DNA of 64,000 bases from Hymenopus coronatus (GCA_030762935.1 CM060900.1:283236284-283300283); one strand, 5' to 3'; shown: positions 32,120-43,905, numbered from the stretch's first letter. A program made the numbers and translations. The notes: generated by a model from the sequence alone, not told the origin.

Positions 32120-32640
32120 TATTTTATATATATACTGACCTTTATGTATTTTGTAAACAAGGGTTTACTCGGTTCTGATTAAACTAAATTGCTTGGAACG
32201 TTAGTAAATCAAGGAAACCCATCCATCCCAGTCAGTAAATATAGCTTCCAACGAATTTAACCGTACTTGTGCATTTTAGATTACACATTCCACCCATATG
32301 TTTTGATAGGTGTATATGCAGCAAGGTTCACGTTGCCCCATATTGGTTTCCCAACTTCAGTTTGAACATTGTACGCCACTAGTTGCTACAGTATTTGAAA
32401 TGAAAAGAAGTATTTATAAATTCGAATGATCAATAATATACAGGTGTTTCGGAAACGGCTAATGCCACAGCAAGAGTTATTTGAAATAACTTCTGGGTTT
32501 TTAGGTTCGGCATTTTCGTACTAAGTTTTACCTACATTTTATCCTTTCTAGTCGTAGAGTGTTATAAAAAAATTAGTGAAGTTTACTTCACAGGCTGTTC
32601 GTGGAAAGCTTAATATATAAATTTTGTCATTTTACTGTCT
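32120..32640. other. AT-rich spacer
   Basis: No gene or repeat recognised. Confidence 0.45.
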
Positions 32641-32644
32641 TAGT

Positions 32645-32960
32645 ATATACAATTTTATGCAAAACCATTGGAATCATTTTTAAGAGAATTAACCATTATG
32701 GAATCTATCTTACTGTAATGAGTAGTTTGGTGTATATTCTTGAAATTATGCATGTGGTTCTTGGAAGACGCTGAACCTAAACCTCAAAGTTGCTATTTAA
32801 AATGTTCGTTTTTGAGCTATGGTGGTAAAAAATACACATATGTGGATACTGTTCAAAGTCTTTTGTCTTTGGGATTCATGCAAAACAAAAAGAGTATTTC
32901 GGATGAAATCTGGATATAGAAATTTTGGGTAAAATGCGCTTTCCTTGCTCTATTTACAAG
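32645..32960 (-). repeat. DR1 fragment, minus strand
   Basis: Contains 'GGTTCTTGGAAGACGCTGAA', 'CCTCAAAGTTGCTATTTAAA', 'GTTTTTGAGCTATGG' and 'GGATGAAATCTGGATATAGA', the diverged central and terminal blocks of DR1. The next DR1 copy at 33.26 kb is in the opposite orientation. Confidence 0.55.
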
Positions 32961-33261
32961 CATGGCCACCGTTATAATCAAGTTGATTTATTATTTTGTC
33001 CATATCATTGCTTTTTTTAAATAATTTAACAAAACTGGACTGTTTACTTTGCAAACTTTACTTCTGTTCATGCTTTTTCTTGTGCCCTATCCAGTTGTGC
33101 CAAACACTTTTTTGATTATTATTTTATTTATTTACTTTTGTTATTTTGTCTTTTTATTTTATTTTTTAAATCATCTGCTGTTTTAATAAATAGGCGTAGA
33201 GGCAGGGTATAAGTTTATTATTATTATTTTCTTGGGATACATTTTTATATGTATTTTTTAT

Positions 33262-34030
33262 TATTACGAAAACTCGGTTGAATACCAAATTTGATATTTA
33301 AGATCAGCATCTTCCAAGGATGCGACAGTAAGATTTTCATGAATATTCACCCACCCCAAACTACCTTTACTTGGAGGATGTTTCGAAATTTTCAATTTTG
33401 TCTAAAATGGCTCAAACGATTTTGATTAAAATGATGTATATTACAGATATTTATATGACAAATTAAATATATATGTATATATATATCTTGAATTTTCTGG
33501 GAGTAGCCTCTGAAGTGCTCTTCATTCTGGATGATATTTGCATAACTGGTAAACCGTAAGAGGTAGACAGTATGCTACTACACAAAAAATGTAGATTTCC
33601 TTGCTATACACACTTTATGTGTAATCCATTTTTTGTTTGTTTTGTAGAGTTAACCATTTCCGAGATATTCCTTGTTATTGGTTTACATTTTCGAAATACC
33701 TATACTTTTTCCATATAATAAGTCTTCATTGGTTTATCTTGTTTTTCTTTTATCCTGATTGTGCAGAAAGAATAGAAAGTCAATGCCAACTATTAGCTGC
33801 TAATATTTAAAGGATTTTACTGTAGCTTAATCTCAAGGTTTATTCCCTTATTTTTCTTGTATCTACAAGAAAATAGGGAGTAGGTCTCCTTCTGTTAATG
33901 CTAGTTTCGGTTAGCATGGAATAGATAGAAGAATAAGCTTTGTAAGACAAAATACTGCAGAATGGCTAGAGAAAGTAATCTGAATATAACACATCAAATC
34001 TTGTTCTGTGTTTCTGACATGATTTTCTGC
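33262..34030 (+). repeat. DR1 dispersed repeat, plus-strand copy
   Basis: Lacks the left end but carries 'GAATACCAAATTTGATATTT', 'CATCTTCCAAGGATGCGACA', 'TTGAATTTTCTGGGAGTAGC', 'TGGTAAACCGTAAGAGGTAG', 'CGAGATATTCCTTGTTATTG' and 'GAATATAACACATCAAATC'. It is slightly diverged from the 24.5 kb copy. Confidence 0.7.
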
Positions 34031-34544
34031 ACTGGAAGTTGGCGACGTTTCTGCATTTAGATTATCAGCCTGCTCTGCATGTCCATTGGACCCAATGTTT
34101 CTGTATCTGTACAGTATGAACTACTAAACTGGCGGTGTTGTGCTCAAGATCATTTAAATGCGTACTTCATTATCATCGCGATCATCATCACTGAATCTGG
34201 TTGAGTCGATGAGAAAATAAAATATGCCTCATCTTTCTATCCATCTAATTATGTTGTAGGTCGTGTGCTTGTCTCTGTTGGAATATGTGATATCTATTAC
34301 AACCAGCAGAAAAACATCGGTGATCGACTATCAGTCATGTGTGCCCTGCCTTAATAAAAGTTTATTACTGTAGTTGTTTTCAAACTATATATTATTCCAT
34401 AAGAATGAAAATCCCTTCAAGTTCATACATTATTCAGAATATTCATTTTTTTTATAATTATAAGATCTCAGTTATAAAATATTTAATTCAGAACTGTTCA
34501 TATACATTATCAAAATACGAAATACCCAATATTTAAGTAAAGGA

Positions 34545-34780
34545 TCCTTTGGGATGGGAGATTTTCTACAAAAACTTCGTTTCCTGTCCCAAAATGATGT
34601 GTGACTAAAACATGAAATACGGCATTTTTCTAACATTTCGTTTTTGCTAATGCTCTTCACACACCGGCGCACAGACACACGTGCACGCTGCTAAGTTTTT
34701 ATGCTGAGATTTCAAAAGTCGCAATTTGAATAACACAGCATTCCGCATTTTAACACAATACTTCATCTATCCATCGCACT
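34545..34780 (-). repeat. DR1 fragment, minus strand
   Basis: Shares 'GATTTTCTACAAAAACTTCG', 'ATTTCGTTTTTGCTAATGC' and the following block with the centre of DR1. Strongly diverged. Confidence 0.4.
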
Positions 34781-34789
34781 TAAGTGTTT

Positions 34790-35200
34790 GACAAATTGAA
34801 ATGAATACACCACATTAGAAACGAAAGAAACCACATGATTCATAATATCCGATACAGGTTAACCGTTAAACACGTCAGTATTCAGGGAATTTGATGTAAC
34901 GTACAAAAAGGAAGCTAGAATAGCACGTTTTCTCCTAACATGCTTTCATGTAGCACTACCACAGGCCATTTGATGTTTAGAAGTGCACGCATAAGTGTTT
35001 TATTTTGTACTGAGAGCTATATATTTTCAATTAGGTTAGGGGTTGTCCAGTAACGTGTTCGAGGAGTCGTGTGTTCCCGGCCTGTTAAATTCAGGTTTTG
35101 TACTTTCCTGGCAAGAAACATAAAATTGAGGAATGAATATGGAAGGTATTTATCACAATTTGCATCCAACAATTACAGTAATGGCTGTAATTCTATATAG
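34790..35200. other. Spacer without recognised genes
   Basis: No motif-bearing frame. Confidence 0.45.
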
Positions 35201-35214
35201 ACTTAAAACCGAAC

Positions 35215-35468
35215 AGAATGGCACAGGCAGTTTCGTCCGTAACTGGCATTCGAGAGGTCTACGGAACACGCGCACTTTGGCTCTGGGATTTTCCGTGCTT
35301 TTCCAGGGCCGACAAGGAAAATGCTGGGGTGCTTTTCCATTATCGCATATCTTCTCCCTTCCTTTACTCCATTTCCTCCTCTTCAGGGCTAGTTGCTGAA
35401 GGTTTGGTGGCCTCTGGGTAGCTGGTGCGTGTGCGTTCTTTCTGTATTCTTCACGGCCGCGCATAGGG
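35215..35468 (+). repeat. tRNA-headed repeat, family D, second copy
   Basis: The head 'GGCACAGGCAGTTTCGTCCG' corresponds to 'GGCTCAGGCGGTTTCGTCCG' of the copy at 12.47-13.02 kb. The bodies differ after the head (here 'CTCTGGGATTTTCCGTGC'), so the two may share only the tRNA-like part. Overlapping frames of 67-103 codons on both strands have no domain. Confidence 0.55.
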
Positions 35469-35697
35469 ATTTTTTTTTTAAACAGTAACGGAGTCTGATC
35501 AGGACTCCGGTACTGTATCCCTATTTACATTTCCCCCCGTAGGTTTTACTGATTACTGGTTTACTGGTTCTTTTACAAACATATACACATTGCACAAACA
35601 TATAACATCCATGCCCAAGGCGGGACTCGAACCCACGATCCCCTGCCCACGAAGCACCAGACGCTTTAGCGAGCGTGGCCATGGGGACCGGCTAGGG
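35469..35697 (-). repeat. SINE family C, second copy
   Basis: Minus strand: 'CCGGTCCCCATGGCCACGC', B box 'GGGTTCGAGTCCCGCC', body 'CATGGATGTTATATGTTTGT', 'GGAGTCCTGATCAGACTCCG' and a T-run at 35470-35479 on the plus strand. It overlaps the end of the preceding repeat. Confidence 0.8.
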
Positions 35698-36121
35698 ATT
35701 CAGGTGGGAGTCGTAGAATCACTTCGTCGCCCTTACTCCACGTTGTGGTTCCTCCCCGGTGTGCTGGGGTGTGCAAACTGAAATTGTTTGGGACTTGTGT
35801 GCATCTTAGTCATTGATCTCTCTATTCCCTTCGCCTATCACTTCCACCCCTGAGCTAGTAGTCACGATAGGCCATGCAGGACCGCAGAGAATGAGATGGA
35901 CCCCCCCCGTTCTTCCCCCACATCCTACATATCTAACTAAAGCGGAAGGCACTAACAAACATTATGCTTATTTTATGCTTATTTAGGCAATAGGCGACGT
36001 AATTAAGTAGGAGGATATAATACAATTATTGTATGTTATATTGTAAATTTTACTAACTAGTATATTTTATTTATATGTATATAAGAAGAAGAAAAACTTA
36101 TCTCTCATCGTGATGTACTTA
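35698..36121. other. Spacer without recognised genes
   Basis: A C-run at about 35901-35908 is the only notable feature. Confidence 0.4.
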
Positions 36122-37535
36122 ACGAGTGAGTCAAAATAGTATGAACCGGCTGCGCAGTGTTTTGCCTGACGGCGTCCTCGGCACTCGTTGAGGTCTGTCG
36201 CTATCACAGAAAGTCGTGGATGAAACCATACAACATTTTTAAAACTACTTTAAGAGGCTTTACTTACCAACTTTATGAAATGAGAATCTGAAACTGGCCA
36301 CCATCATTGTCTATACATTTTGGCACCTCTTTAGGAAACAATCCATCACTCGCCGTAGTTTCGCCTTGAGAAATGCTGGCTAATTACTGGTGGACATTTT
36401 GTTTTAATTCTTCCAAGTCTGTCGGCTTGTCTTGTACACTTAATGTTTTAACATACCCCCAGAGCTAGATATCGCAGTGGGTCTGGTCAGCGGACCAAGG
36501 GAGTAACAATGCTCTACTAAGGATTCTGTCCTAAAGCTCGCTTTCAATTGCTCTTATTGAAAGTTTGGCTGTAAGAGCTGTTTAAGAGTCCTGTTGAAAA
36601 AGAAGAAATCACACTCCCTGTCTGTTAGTTCTTTAAAACAGGGGAAATTGTATTAACGTATGCACGGGCACCAACTGTTGACTCGAAAAGAATTGATCTT
36701 ATAACTCTTTCTCCGCTAATGGCGCACCATACACCAATTTTTTCTTCATGAAGGGGGTACTTCATGAACAGTATTAGGTTTCTCAGAGCTCCAATAACAA
36801 ATATTTTGTATACAGAAATATCCATGAAGGTGGAACCGAGCCTCGTCCATGAAAAGTATTAAATGTGGATCTATTCCGCAACTGTATACACTTTTGAGAT
36901 AGTCCACTCACAAAATGTGCACTGAATTACGGATATCCTGGTTCAAGAGCATGAACCACAGTTATTTTACATGATTCTAACTTCAGCAATTTAGTACCTG
37001 TCCAAACAGAGCCAGAAGAAATGCCTACCTGTTATGAAAGATGTTTAAGCGATTTTTGGGGGAAACTCTCCAAACAAAGATCGATGTCGTCTATTGTTTC
37101 TTCAGTAAGAACCGTACGCCGTCTTTTAGATTTTTTAGCCTGAATACTTTCTGTGGCCTGAAACTTATTTTAAAGCTCATGAATTGTTGTACGGCATGGA
37201 ACCTTTACACCTGGAAATCTTTCTGAAAATCGTACTTTTTCTTGGTGAGCTGACTAAATTAACACATACGAATCATAAATAAACACACGCTATACAACAG
37301 AAACCATATATTGAGCCACAAAACACTTTTCGGCTAGGTACAGGACAAAAACAAAAAAAAATACTCGTAATACTGAACTACGCCATACCACTGTCAATTC
37401 AATATTGCACCTCCAGAGCAGAGTGAAGCTGCGTCAGAAGCGAGACCTTGTTTTTAGCAGCAGTGCGGAATTCTGTGTCCACACCCTAGTGGAGAAACAC
37501 CGCGCAGTCGGTTCAGAGGTTTTTGACTCACTCGG
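36122..37535 (-). mobile_element. Tc1/mariner-superfamily transposon, TA-flanked, decayed
   Basis: About 1.41 kb flanked by TA (36120-36121 and 37536-37537). The ends are inverted: the left reads ACGAGTGAGTCAAAATAG, and the right, reversed, reads CCGAGTGAGTCAAAAACC, with 'GAACCG' shared a little further in. The interior is a broken transposase on the minus strand. TA target choice and the transposase type both fit the IS630-Tc1-mariner superfamily. Confidence 0.85.
36270..37260 (-). pseudogene. Transposase remnant of the Tc1/mariner-superfamily element (DUF4817-like type)
   Basis: On the minus strand 37235-37030 reads 'RFPGVKVPCRTTIHEL', then 'RRRTVLTEETIDDIDLCLES', a helix-turn-helix region of the insect DUF4817-like family. 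It continues with 'SGSVWTGTKLLKLESC' and 'TTVVHALEPGYP'. 36825-36625 holds the catalytic-core strand 'EKIGVWCAISGERVIRSI'. Near 36500-36430 is 'LGPLTRPTAISSSGG', which corresponds to the usual 'PPRSPDLTPCDFFLWG' with the catalytic aspartates lost. The enzyme would catalyse cut-and-paste at TA sites. Many stops and frameshifts show it is inactive. Confidence 0.75.
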
Positions 37536-37539
37536 TATT

Positions 37540-38640
37540 AATGACCATAAAGGATATGGTGTGAGTAAGAAGGGAATGGGGGTTTAAAATTGCAAAGAAA
37601 TCCGCCTCATAAGCATAAAAATTTGTACAGACCACCGCGTCCATAATTAACATTTCCAGCTCCTAATTTACGTAATATATAGATCTAAAACTTGCATATC
37701 TAAGGATACCGAACTGAATGTGCACCTAAGACTCACTAATTTTGCTATTTTGGCCCTCGTTATGATCTAATTTGTATGTTTAAACTTGCAAAGAGCGAAG
37801 ACAGAGTGTGTCTCGTCTGATTTGCATTTTTTTAATGTTGCAAAAAAATCCGAGAGTGCAACATGCACCAGATTAGCATATTATGCAGGTCAATTCTTTC
37901 CTTGACTTGACCTATTTAACCTGCAAAGGAAGTCAAGAGCCCGAATTATTATATTATGTCAGAACAAATGTTATTTAAACTTTATATTTTTAACTTGCGG
38001 CGAAAACCCATACGTAAGGTCGCATTCCGATTTGAATATTTATATGAGCTGATTTCTAATTTGCAAATTATAAGCCTAAAGAGGAATGTCGTAAGAGTTA
38101 GGTGTCCTTATTTAAAATAGAAAGGAGAGTAGAGATATGAGTAATGTACGAACTTTTCCTAATTTAAATAATTTAAACTTCCAAATGATACCGCCGGCTG
38201 AATTAAGTTAGATTGATTTAACTAATTTACTTCAAAAATGTTAATAATTGTATGCAGCTCATATGACATAGCATTAGCTTCCCTTATTTTGCGCCATTAA
38301 TTTGTGGGATCCGGTTTTCCCCATCACTAAGTATAAATAAAGCAATTATAAAAAAGCGAGGTAGTTTGACAGCGAAAATAAGTGCTGATGCTAAGCAATT
38401 GGAGAGCTACTAAAGAGCTATAAAACATTTCTCACTAAGAGGACTATTTTGGCATCACTCGCCCAAAAATGAAGCCCATTTTCGTGCAAGATTCCTAATA
38501 ATAATAATAATAATAATAATAATTAATAAACATGTGATAAGCATTACATTAGGGACTCTTTCGTGTAAAAGTAACAGTAGAACAGTTTACTCCATTGACA
38601 CAGGTGAGACAGTATTTAGCTCATAATACGAGTAGAAGAT
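37540..38640. other. AT-rich region without recognised genes
   Basis: 37780-38030 has loosely repeated phrases ('TTAATGTTGCAAAAAAATCC', 'TTAACCTGCAAAGGAAGTC', 'TTAACTTGCGGCGAAAACCC') that may be an old degenerate tandem array. An AAT microsatellite lies at 38497-38524. Confidence 0.45.
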
Positions 38641-38653
38641 TTTCATATTGTAA

Positions 38654-39092
38654 TGTCGGCTGAGTTACCCTTTCACCCGGTCATAGGTGTCACGCCCGCC
38701 CTAACAATAGAGCGAACGAACACAATAGCCGGGCAAACAAAGACCTTTGTGTGTTCTTCTGCAAGATTTCTCGGACGTTCTTTCTCCCCAGGCCGAGAAC
38801 ATTCTTCTTCCAGAGTAAGCTCTTTCTCATTAAGGTTCTCGTAACTTCTAAGCCTGAAATTTTCTGAGTCCGGCCACGGACTATATAATGGGCCGGCAAG
38901 CGAAGTGAAATGAAGGGAAGCGAAGTGAACTAGTTAAAAAGTCAATATAGTGAGTGGTGAATGCTAAGAAACTGAAGTGAATTCAGTGACGCAGTTATTT
39001 GTGTACCAAAAGTGTAAGTGATGTATTTACGTGTAGTGCTCTAGTGACCAATAAAGTGGATTCAACAGAAACTGGTGTTTTCATTTGTGACA
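38654..39092 (+). mobile_element. Probable solo LTR of an LTR retrotransposon
   Basis: About 440 bases start TGTCGGCTGAG and end TTTGTGACA, so the ends are TGTC...GACA. A TATA box (CTATATAATGG, 38881) follows a GC-richer upstream half. A repetitive AGTGAA-rich R/U5-like part follows, and AATAAA at about 39050 is a polyadenylation signal. That order (U3, TATA, AATAAA, short end) is characteristic of an LTR. No internal gag-pol and no second LTR lie nearby. I could not confirm a 4-6 bp target duplication. The 63- and 69-codon frames here are by-products. Confidence 0.6.
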
Positions 39093-39189
39093 ATACAGTT
39101 GATGTAGTGAATGATGACGGTTATATTTAAATGAGAAATCGAAATATACGTATACAAAAATAATATATAATTTTTAAGCTTTTTGGGAA

Positions 39190-39345
39190 ATAGAAATAAT
39201 AATAATATTATTAATAATAATAATAACAACAACAACAATAATAATAATGAATAATAATGGTCATGATGATAAGGATAAGAATAAGAGTAGTAAGAATAAT
39301 AGTAATAATAGTAATAGTAATAATCACAATAGTAATGGTAGTATG
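39190..39345. repeat. Compound AAT/AAG/GAT microsatellite
   Basis: Runs of AAT, AAC, GAT and AGT triplets. They produce false 72- and 120-codon frames rich in Y, L, I or V. Confidence 0.95.
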
Positions 39346-39349
39346 GATT

Positions 39350-40985
39350 ATTTCGCGTGAAAGTAGACAGCATAAGATGTTTACTTATTATTATGGATAC
39401 ACATTGATATGTCCACTCACACATGTGGGACTATGCTTACCGCACAATGTCATTTTATTACAGCTGACGTATTGATTATTTTAAATTATAATTTGAAACA
39501 CACACACACACACATATATATATACATATATAAACTATCAATTTTAATGGTTTCTATAAATAATACTATTACACTGTTACTATGATTATAATGGGCTATT
39601 TCACATAAAAGAAGGAAATCGAATATTATACTCCTTGTTCTGTGAATTCATTTGCTACTTAGAACGCTGTACCTTCCTGAACTCTGTGAGAGCCTTGCAG
39701 CCCGCCATGTGTTTAATGAACCTTAGTGGCTCACTGAAGTTTAACATTATCATGTAATACACATATAGAGAGCTATAAAATGCCATAAGATATTCCTTTA
39801 CATTTTGGATGTAGGCAATATCCAAAGAATTGTAATATTTTATGTAACGTAGTTTTTAGAGGTATATATGGGGATAGAGGTATTTACGGTTGCCACCAAT
39901 AATTTGATTGAGGAAGCACTATATTCCCTTCAGAACTTTGATATTGAAATTTCACGCCAAATACCGGTTTGATGTCCGCTAATTGGAAACAATTTGTAAA
40001 ATTTCTAGAGCAGGAATGCGTCTACTGAATAATATAAATAAAATCCCTAAAACAGGAAAATATTGAATTTTATGTCCAAGTCAACATGCCTGGTGGAGAT
40101 GAATAGAAAGCGTCCTAGATATGTTAATGTTTTATGTACTCAGGAATGGCTTCAGGGGTTTTAATCGAAATAGCACATGCGTGTTACGTTAACATAACAC
40201 AAACTCTAATCCGCCAACTTTTTATGACTAGCCTATAAAGTGGTTTTGATTCTCACTCAGCTCCTAGGAGTGGATACAAATGTCCATCTAAATGACGCAT
40301 TTTCGAAACGCGTTCAAATTGAGCTGCAAAACAATTTGTCCCCCCCCTCCCGAGTTTTCCCCACCATCAACAATGTTTCGGATATTTCCCAGTTCAATGC
40401 AATTAATTTACTAAGTTGCAGGCTAAACATCTTTATGTGAATGTGTGAATGGAAACGTGTAACACAATGACAAAAACTTACGGTTATGTGAAGCTCGTTA
40501 AAATATACGTATATCAAATGCAGTTGACTAGTATTTGCAGTTTCCGAAATACTCCTTAAATTATATTTAAGGTTTTAAGTGTTAAAGACTAGGCTGAGTG
40601 CAGCCTATGAAAATTTGAAGCTATCAAATCTCTTCAATGAGATGTCAAACAAAAGCAATATTTCATGGCGATAGTTTAATGTTGTTACAGCATCTTACAT
40701 AAAATTAAAGAAAATACAATGTAACAAAATTATTCCTTTACTGGAAATATTTTAAAGGAAGGTACTTCATTCATAATAAGGAAAATTAATAATAGAATTT
40801 ATGAGAAATAATACTGACTTTGTAATGCACAGAGAAAAACGTGAATACTGCATATAATGTTTTAAGACATATTTTATTATATATTGATATCGTGCCCCTA
40901 TTATCCCTTCTGTCACACTTCTATTTTCCAATAAAATTCGGAGTGTATTAAACAAAAGCATAGCCTTATGCTCACTGTCTCTGAC
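39350..40985. other. AT-rich region without recognised genes
   Basis: A CA/TA microsatellite sits at about 39499-39530. Frames of 66-67 codons at 40240-40517 overlap on opposite strands and carry no motif. Confidence 0.5.
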
Positions 40986-40987
40986 GC

Positions 40988-41250
40988 CAAACGGTATGCC
41001 AGTCCCCATGGCCGCGCTCGCCAAAGCGAGCTTTGGTGTTTCGCAGCGCAGGGGATCGTGGGTTCCAGTCCCGCCTTGGGCATGGGTGTTATATGTTTGT
41101 GTATGTGTGTGTAAAAAGTAAAACAGAAACTCAGTAAACATGCAGTAATCAAAGTAAACAAATTAGGTAAATAAAAAGTAGGGTATACATCGCCATAGTC
41201 CCGACCAGACTCCGGAACTGTATTTAATAATAATAAAAAAAAACAAAAAA
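40988..41250 (+). repeat. SINE family C, third copy
   Basis: Plus strand: head 'CCAGTCCCCATGGCCGCGC', B box 'GGGTTCCAGTCCCGCC', body 'CATGGGTGTTATATGTTTGT', then 'CCGACCAGACTCCGGAACTG' and an A-rich (AAT) tail to about 41250. It is collinear with the 35.47 kb copy over its whole length and defines the family at about 250 bases. Confidence 0.85.
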
Positions 41251-41254
41251 ACAA

Positions 41255-41700
41255 ACAACGGTAGTAGGTAACAGGAAGTAATCGGATGTGCATGCGCAAT
41301 AAATCGGAACATTATTCCCGTTTTTACACCACAATTCGGAACGGAGGCAGCATTATTTTTTATTTAAATTCACTTCTACAGATATTTATGTTGTATTATT
41401 ATCTTTTTTTTTATGTTATACTTAACTCATTCCAGTTAGAAATGTTTTGACAAAACTGTGTTACTTACCCTTGATTAGTAGTTCGAAAATCCGAGCTATT
41501 GGCGTGTTTATCAGAAATCCTGTAAGAAACGCTCGACTCAATTTAACCATTACTTTTAAAACGTCGTTAAAATTGGCCCTTCAAACTACTTACTAATTCA
41601 AAACAGCTGTAAATGAAAGAAAACAAGCCTTAAACCAACGTATATGCCCCACTATTATTGTGTATTAACTTTGTGCTATTGCTCCAAAAATGGTTGCGAT
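41255..41700. other. AT-rich spacer
   Basis: No gene or repeat recognised. Confidence 0.4.
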
Positions 41701-41735
41701 TGTGTACCTTAGTGTACTTTCTCAATGTGTTTTTT

Positions 41736-41872
41736 ACTTTCTCCATACGCACTATGTACATAGTGTATAGGGAAAGTATTGCACTCCACCCAAAAATTCG
41801 ATACCGAGATTTCACCGGAAATATATGTTTTAGGGTCCCCAAAATCCAAAAAAAAGCATTTTCGCAAAAAGC

Positions 41873-41935
<63 letters not shown>

Positions 41936-42655
41936 GTCCGTGTGCCTTTGAACACGATAACTCAAAAACGAAAAGTCGGTAAAATACCACACTTGGTATT
42001 TAAGTTTAGTATCTTCCAGGGATGCGACACGAAGATTTTGAGAAAAATCCCCCCACCCCCAACTACCCTTTACATGGAACTTTTTTCGAAAATTTTGATT
42101 TTCTCAAAAATTGCTGTAACGATTTTGATTAAAATTTCGGATATTAAACATATTTACCTGACAAATAAAATGTATATCTTGAATTTTCTGGGAATAGCCT
42201 CTGAAGAGTAGTTTATTCTGGATGAATTTTACTAAATTTTGAATAACTGCTAAACCGTAAGAGATGGACAAAAACTTACTACACGAAAAATGTAGAGCAT
42301 ATTCAAACACACAATTTATGTTACATACATTTTTTTGTGGAGTTCGTCGTTTTTGAGACATTCCTTATTTTTGGTTTCTGCTAAGAAAAACATATACTTT
42401 TCTCATACAGGAACTTGTCAACTCCTATCCATATAAACAAAGGAACTTCACTGACATAGCAACCAGCTTTTGACTATCACTTTAACTTACGGTTGTCCCT
42501 TATTTCGCTCCTACTTACAAGGAAGCGAGTAATAAGACTATTTCTGCTAATTTCTTCTGATTAGCATAAAGTAAATAGAAGTATAAGCTTTTTAAGAATT
42601 ATTTGTTGCAGGGATATGGAGAAAGTCATGTGAATGGTACACCTCAGATTTTTTA
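41736..42655 (+). repeat. DR1 dispersed repeat, most complete plus-strand copy
   Basis: Begins with a 42-base imperfect palindrome (41736-41777, centre 'CACTATGTACATAGTG'). It continues with 'GATACCGAGATTTCACCGGA', a GT microsatellite (41875-41932), 'ATAACTCAAAAACGAAAAGT', 'ACCACACTTGGTATTTAAGT', 'CTTCCAGGGATGCGACACGA', 'TTGAATTTTCTGGGAATAGC', 'CTAAACCGTAAGAGATGGAC', 'CTGATTAGCATAAAGTAAAT', and ends at 'GTGAATGGTACACCTCAGAT'. About 920 bases including the microsatellite. Several 60-120-codon frames are created by the GT run. No function is known to me. Confidence 0.85.
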
Positions 42656-42659
42656 TTTA

Positions 42660-43785
42660 TGATTTTAAGGAAAGTTATTTTCCTACAGAAGCACTGATCG
42701 TATGCATAAAAACACGTATGCCTTTATCTCGAGGAAATGGATTATTACAGATGACATTATTTTTCCGGATATAATTATGACAATAATATAGCGCACGTAC
42801 TTTCTGTTCTTTAAGGCAAATCTGAACACCTATTTCACCATATTGTCTACACAGCTGATACAAGTGCTCCCGACCACTACGTTAGGAGCGGTGGTGTTCC
42901 TTGTCTTCTTGTATTGGTTGTTCGGCCGTTGGCGCCTCGAGAGCTTCTTCGACCTTGAGTGGAGCTGAAACTGAAAAACCATCCCTAAAAGACCAAACTT
43001 CGCATGCCCGGACCATCGACTTCTACTAAGGCAGAATCTGATGTGCAAGATGACAACCAAAATGTCTGTGATTCAGACTATTGAATTTTTATTCTGTACG
43101 TTTCATGGGAACCCCGTACATCTACATTACCGTACTGAGGGACTAGAGATACAACCTAACAAACAGCATATCCTTATGAAATCCATAGAATATAATATTA
43201 TAGATGATGCTAAAGACAATGTTGTGTTATACAGGTTTACTGAGTATATCGAGAGAAAGCAGGAGTAAAACTAGACTGTAACAGTAGATTTGAGAACAGA
43301 AGTAATTAAAATTATACAAATTGGAAAATAGAGATAATTACGTAGAAATGAGTGCAACGAATAACAGAATTTATTGCAGGATTGAAAGGTGAGGGAACAA
43401 AGGGCCCTGTGAAAGCTAAAGGAAAAGAATAAGCATTAGTGCAACTAGTAGAAACTTAATTACAGGAGAAGAGTTATGTAAACATCTCAAAAGTTTAATG
43501 GTACTTAAAATGTTCAATGGCCACAACAAACGGGAAATGTGCCAAAATATATAGGAATTTGAAAGTCAGGTAATATAATGCTTAATGAAAAGTTTTTCAG
43601 AAATCAAAATTAAGATTGTATTGCAACGGAAAATTGGAGTGCGTGCAATAAACGCGGAAGTGAGATCCGGCTGTTTTTTGTTTTTTTTTATTGTTTCATT
43701 TGTAGAGCCCCCTTTAACTTCAATGGTCATATCGAGGGCTTTGACTTGTGAAACTGTAGGTTCAGAACATTAGGTTAATAAACAC
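42660..43785. other. Region without recognised genes
   Basis: A GC-richer part at 42830-43150 carries overlapping 75-76-codon frames on opposite strands (43060-42830 and 43041-43268). Neither shows a known domain. An unrecognised repeat or single-copy exon cannot be excluded. Confidence 0.35.
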
Positions 43786-43789
43786 ATTT

Positions 43790-43905
43790 ACTCTCACATT
43801 CATACTTCCAGACTCTATGAGGGATAGAAGAAAAACTGTCCGCCTCAGCCGGGAAACGAACCCGGGACCTCATTCAAGAGATCCAGTTTTGCAGGAAGGG
43901 AAACA
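43790..43905 (-). repeat. SINE family B, partial copy
   Basis: Minus strand: 'CCCGGGTTCGTTTCCCGGC' (B box) and 'CTATCCCTCATAGAGTCTGG' match the 15.63 kb copy. The A-box end is mutated beyond recognition. Confidence 0.65.

Noticed and set aside
39062..39424. 120-codon minus frame rich in Tyr and Leu
   Set aside because: It is translated from AAT/AAC/AGT triplets. There is no hydrophobic periodicity or domain apart from the simple repeat.
41630..41992. Frames of 93-120 codons across the GT microsatellite
   Set aside because: Long H-T, C-V or T-H runs are produced by the repeat itself in every frame. No other DR1 copy keeps the frames.
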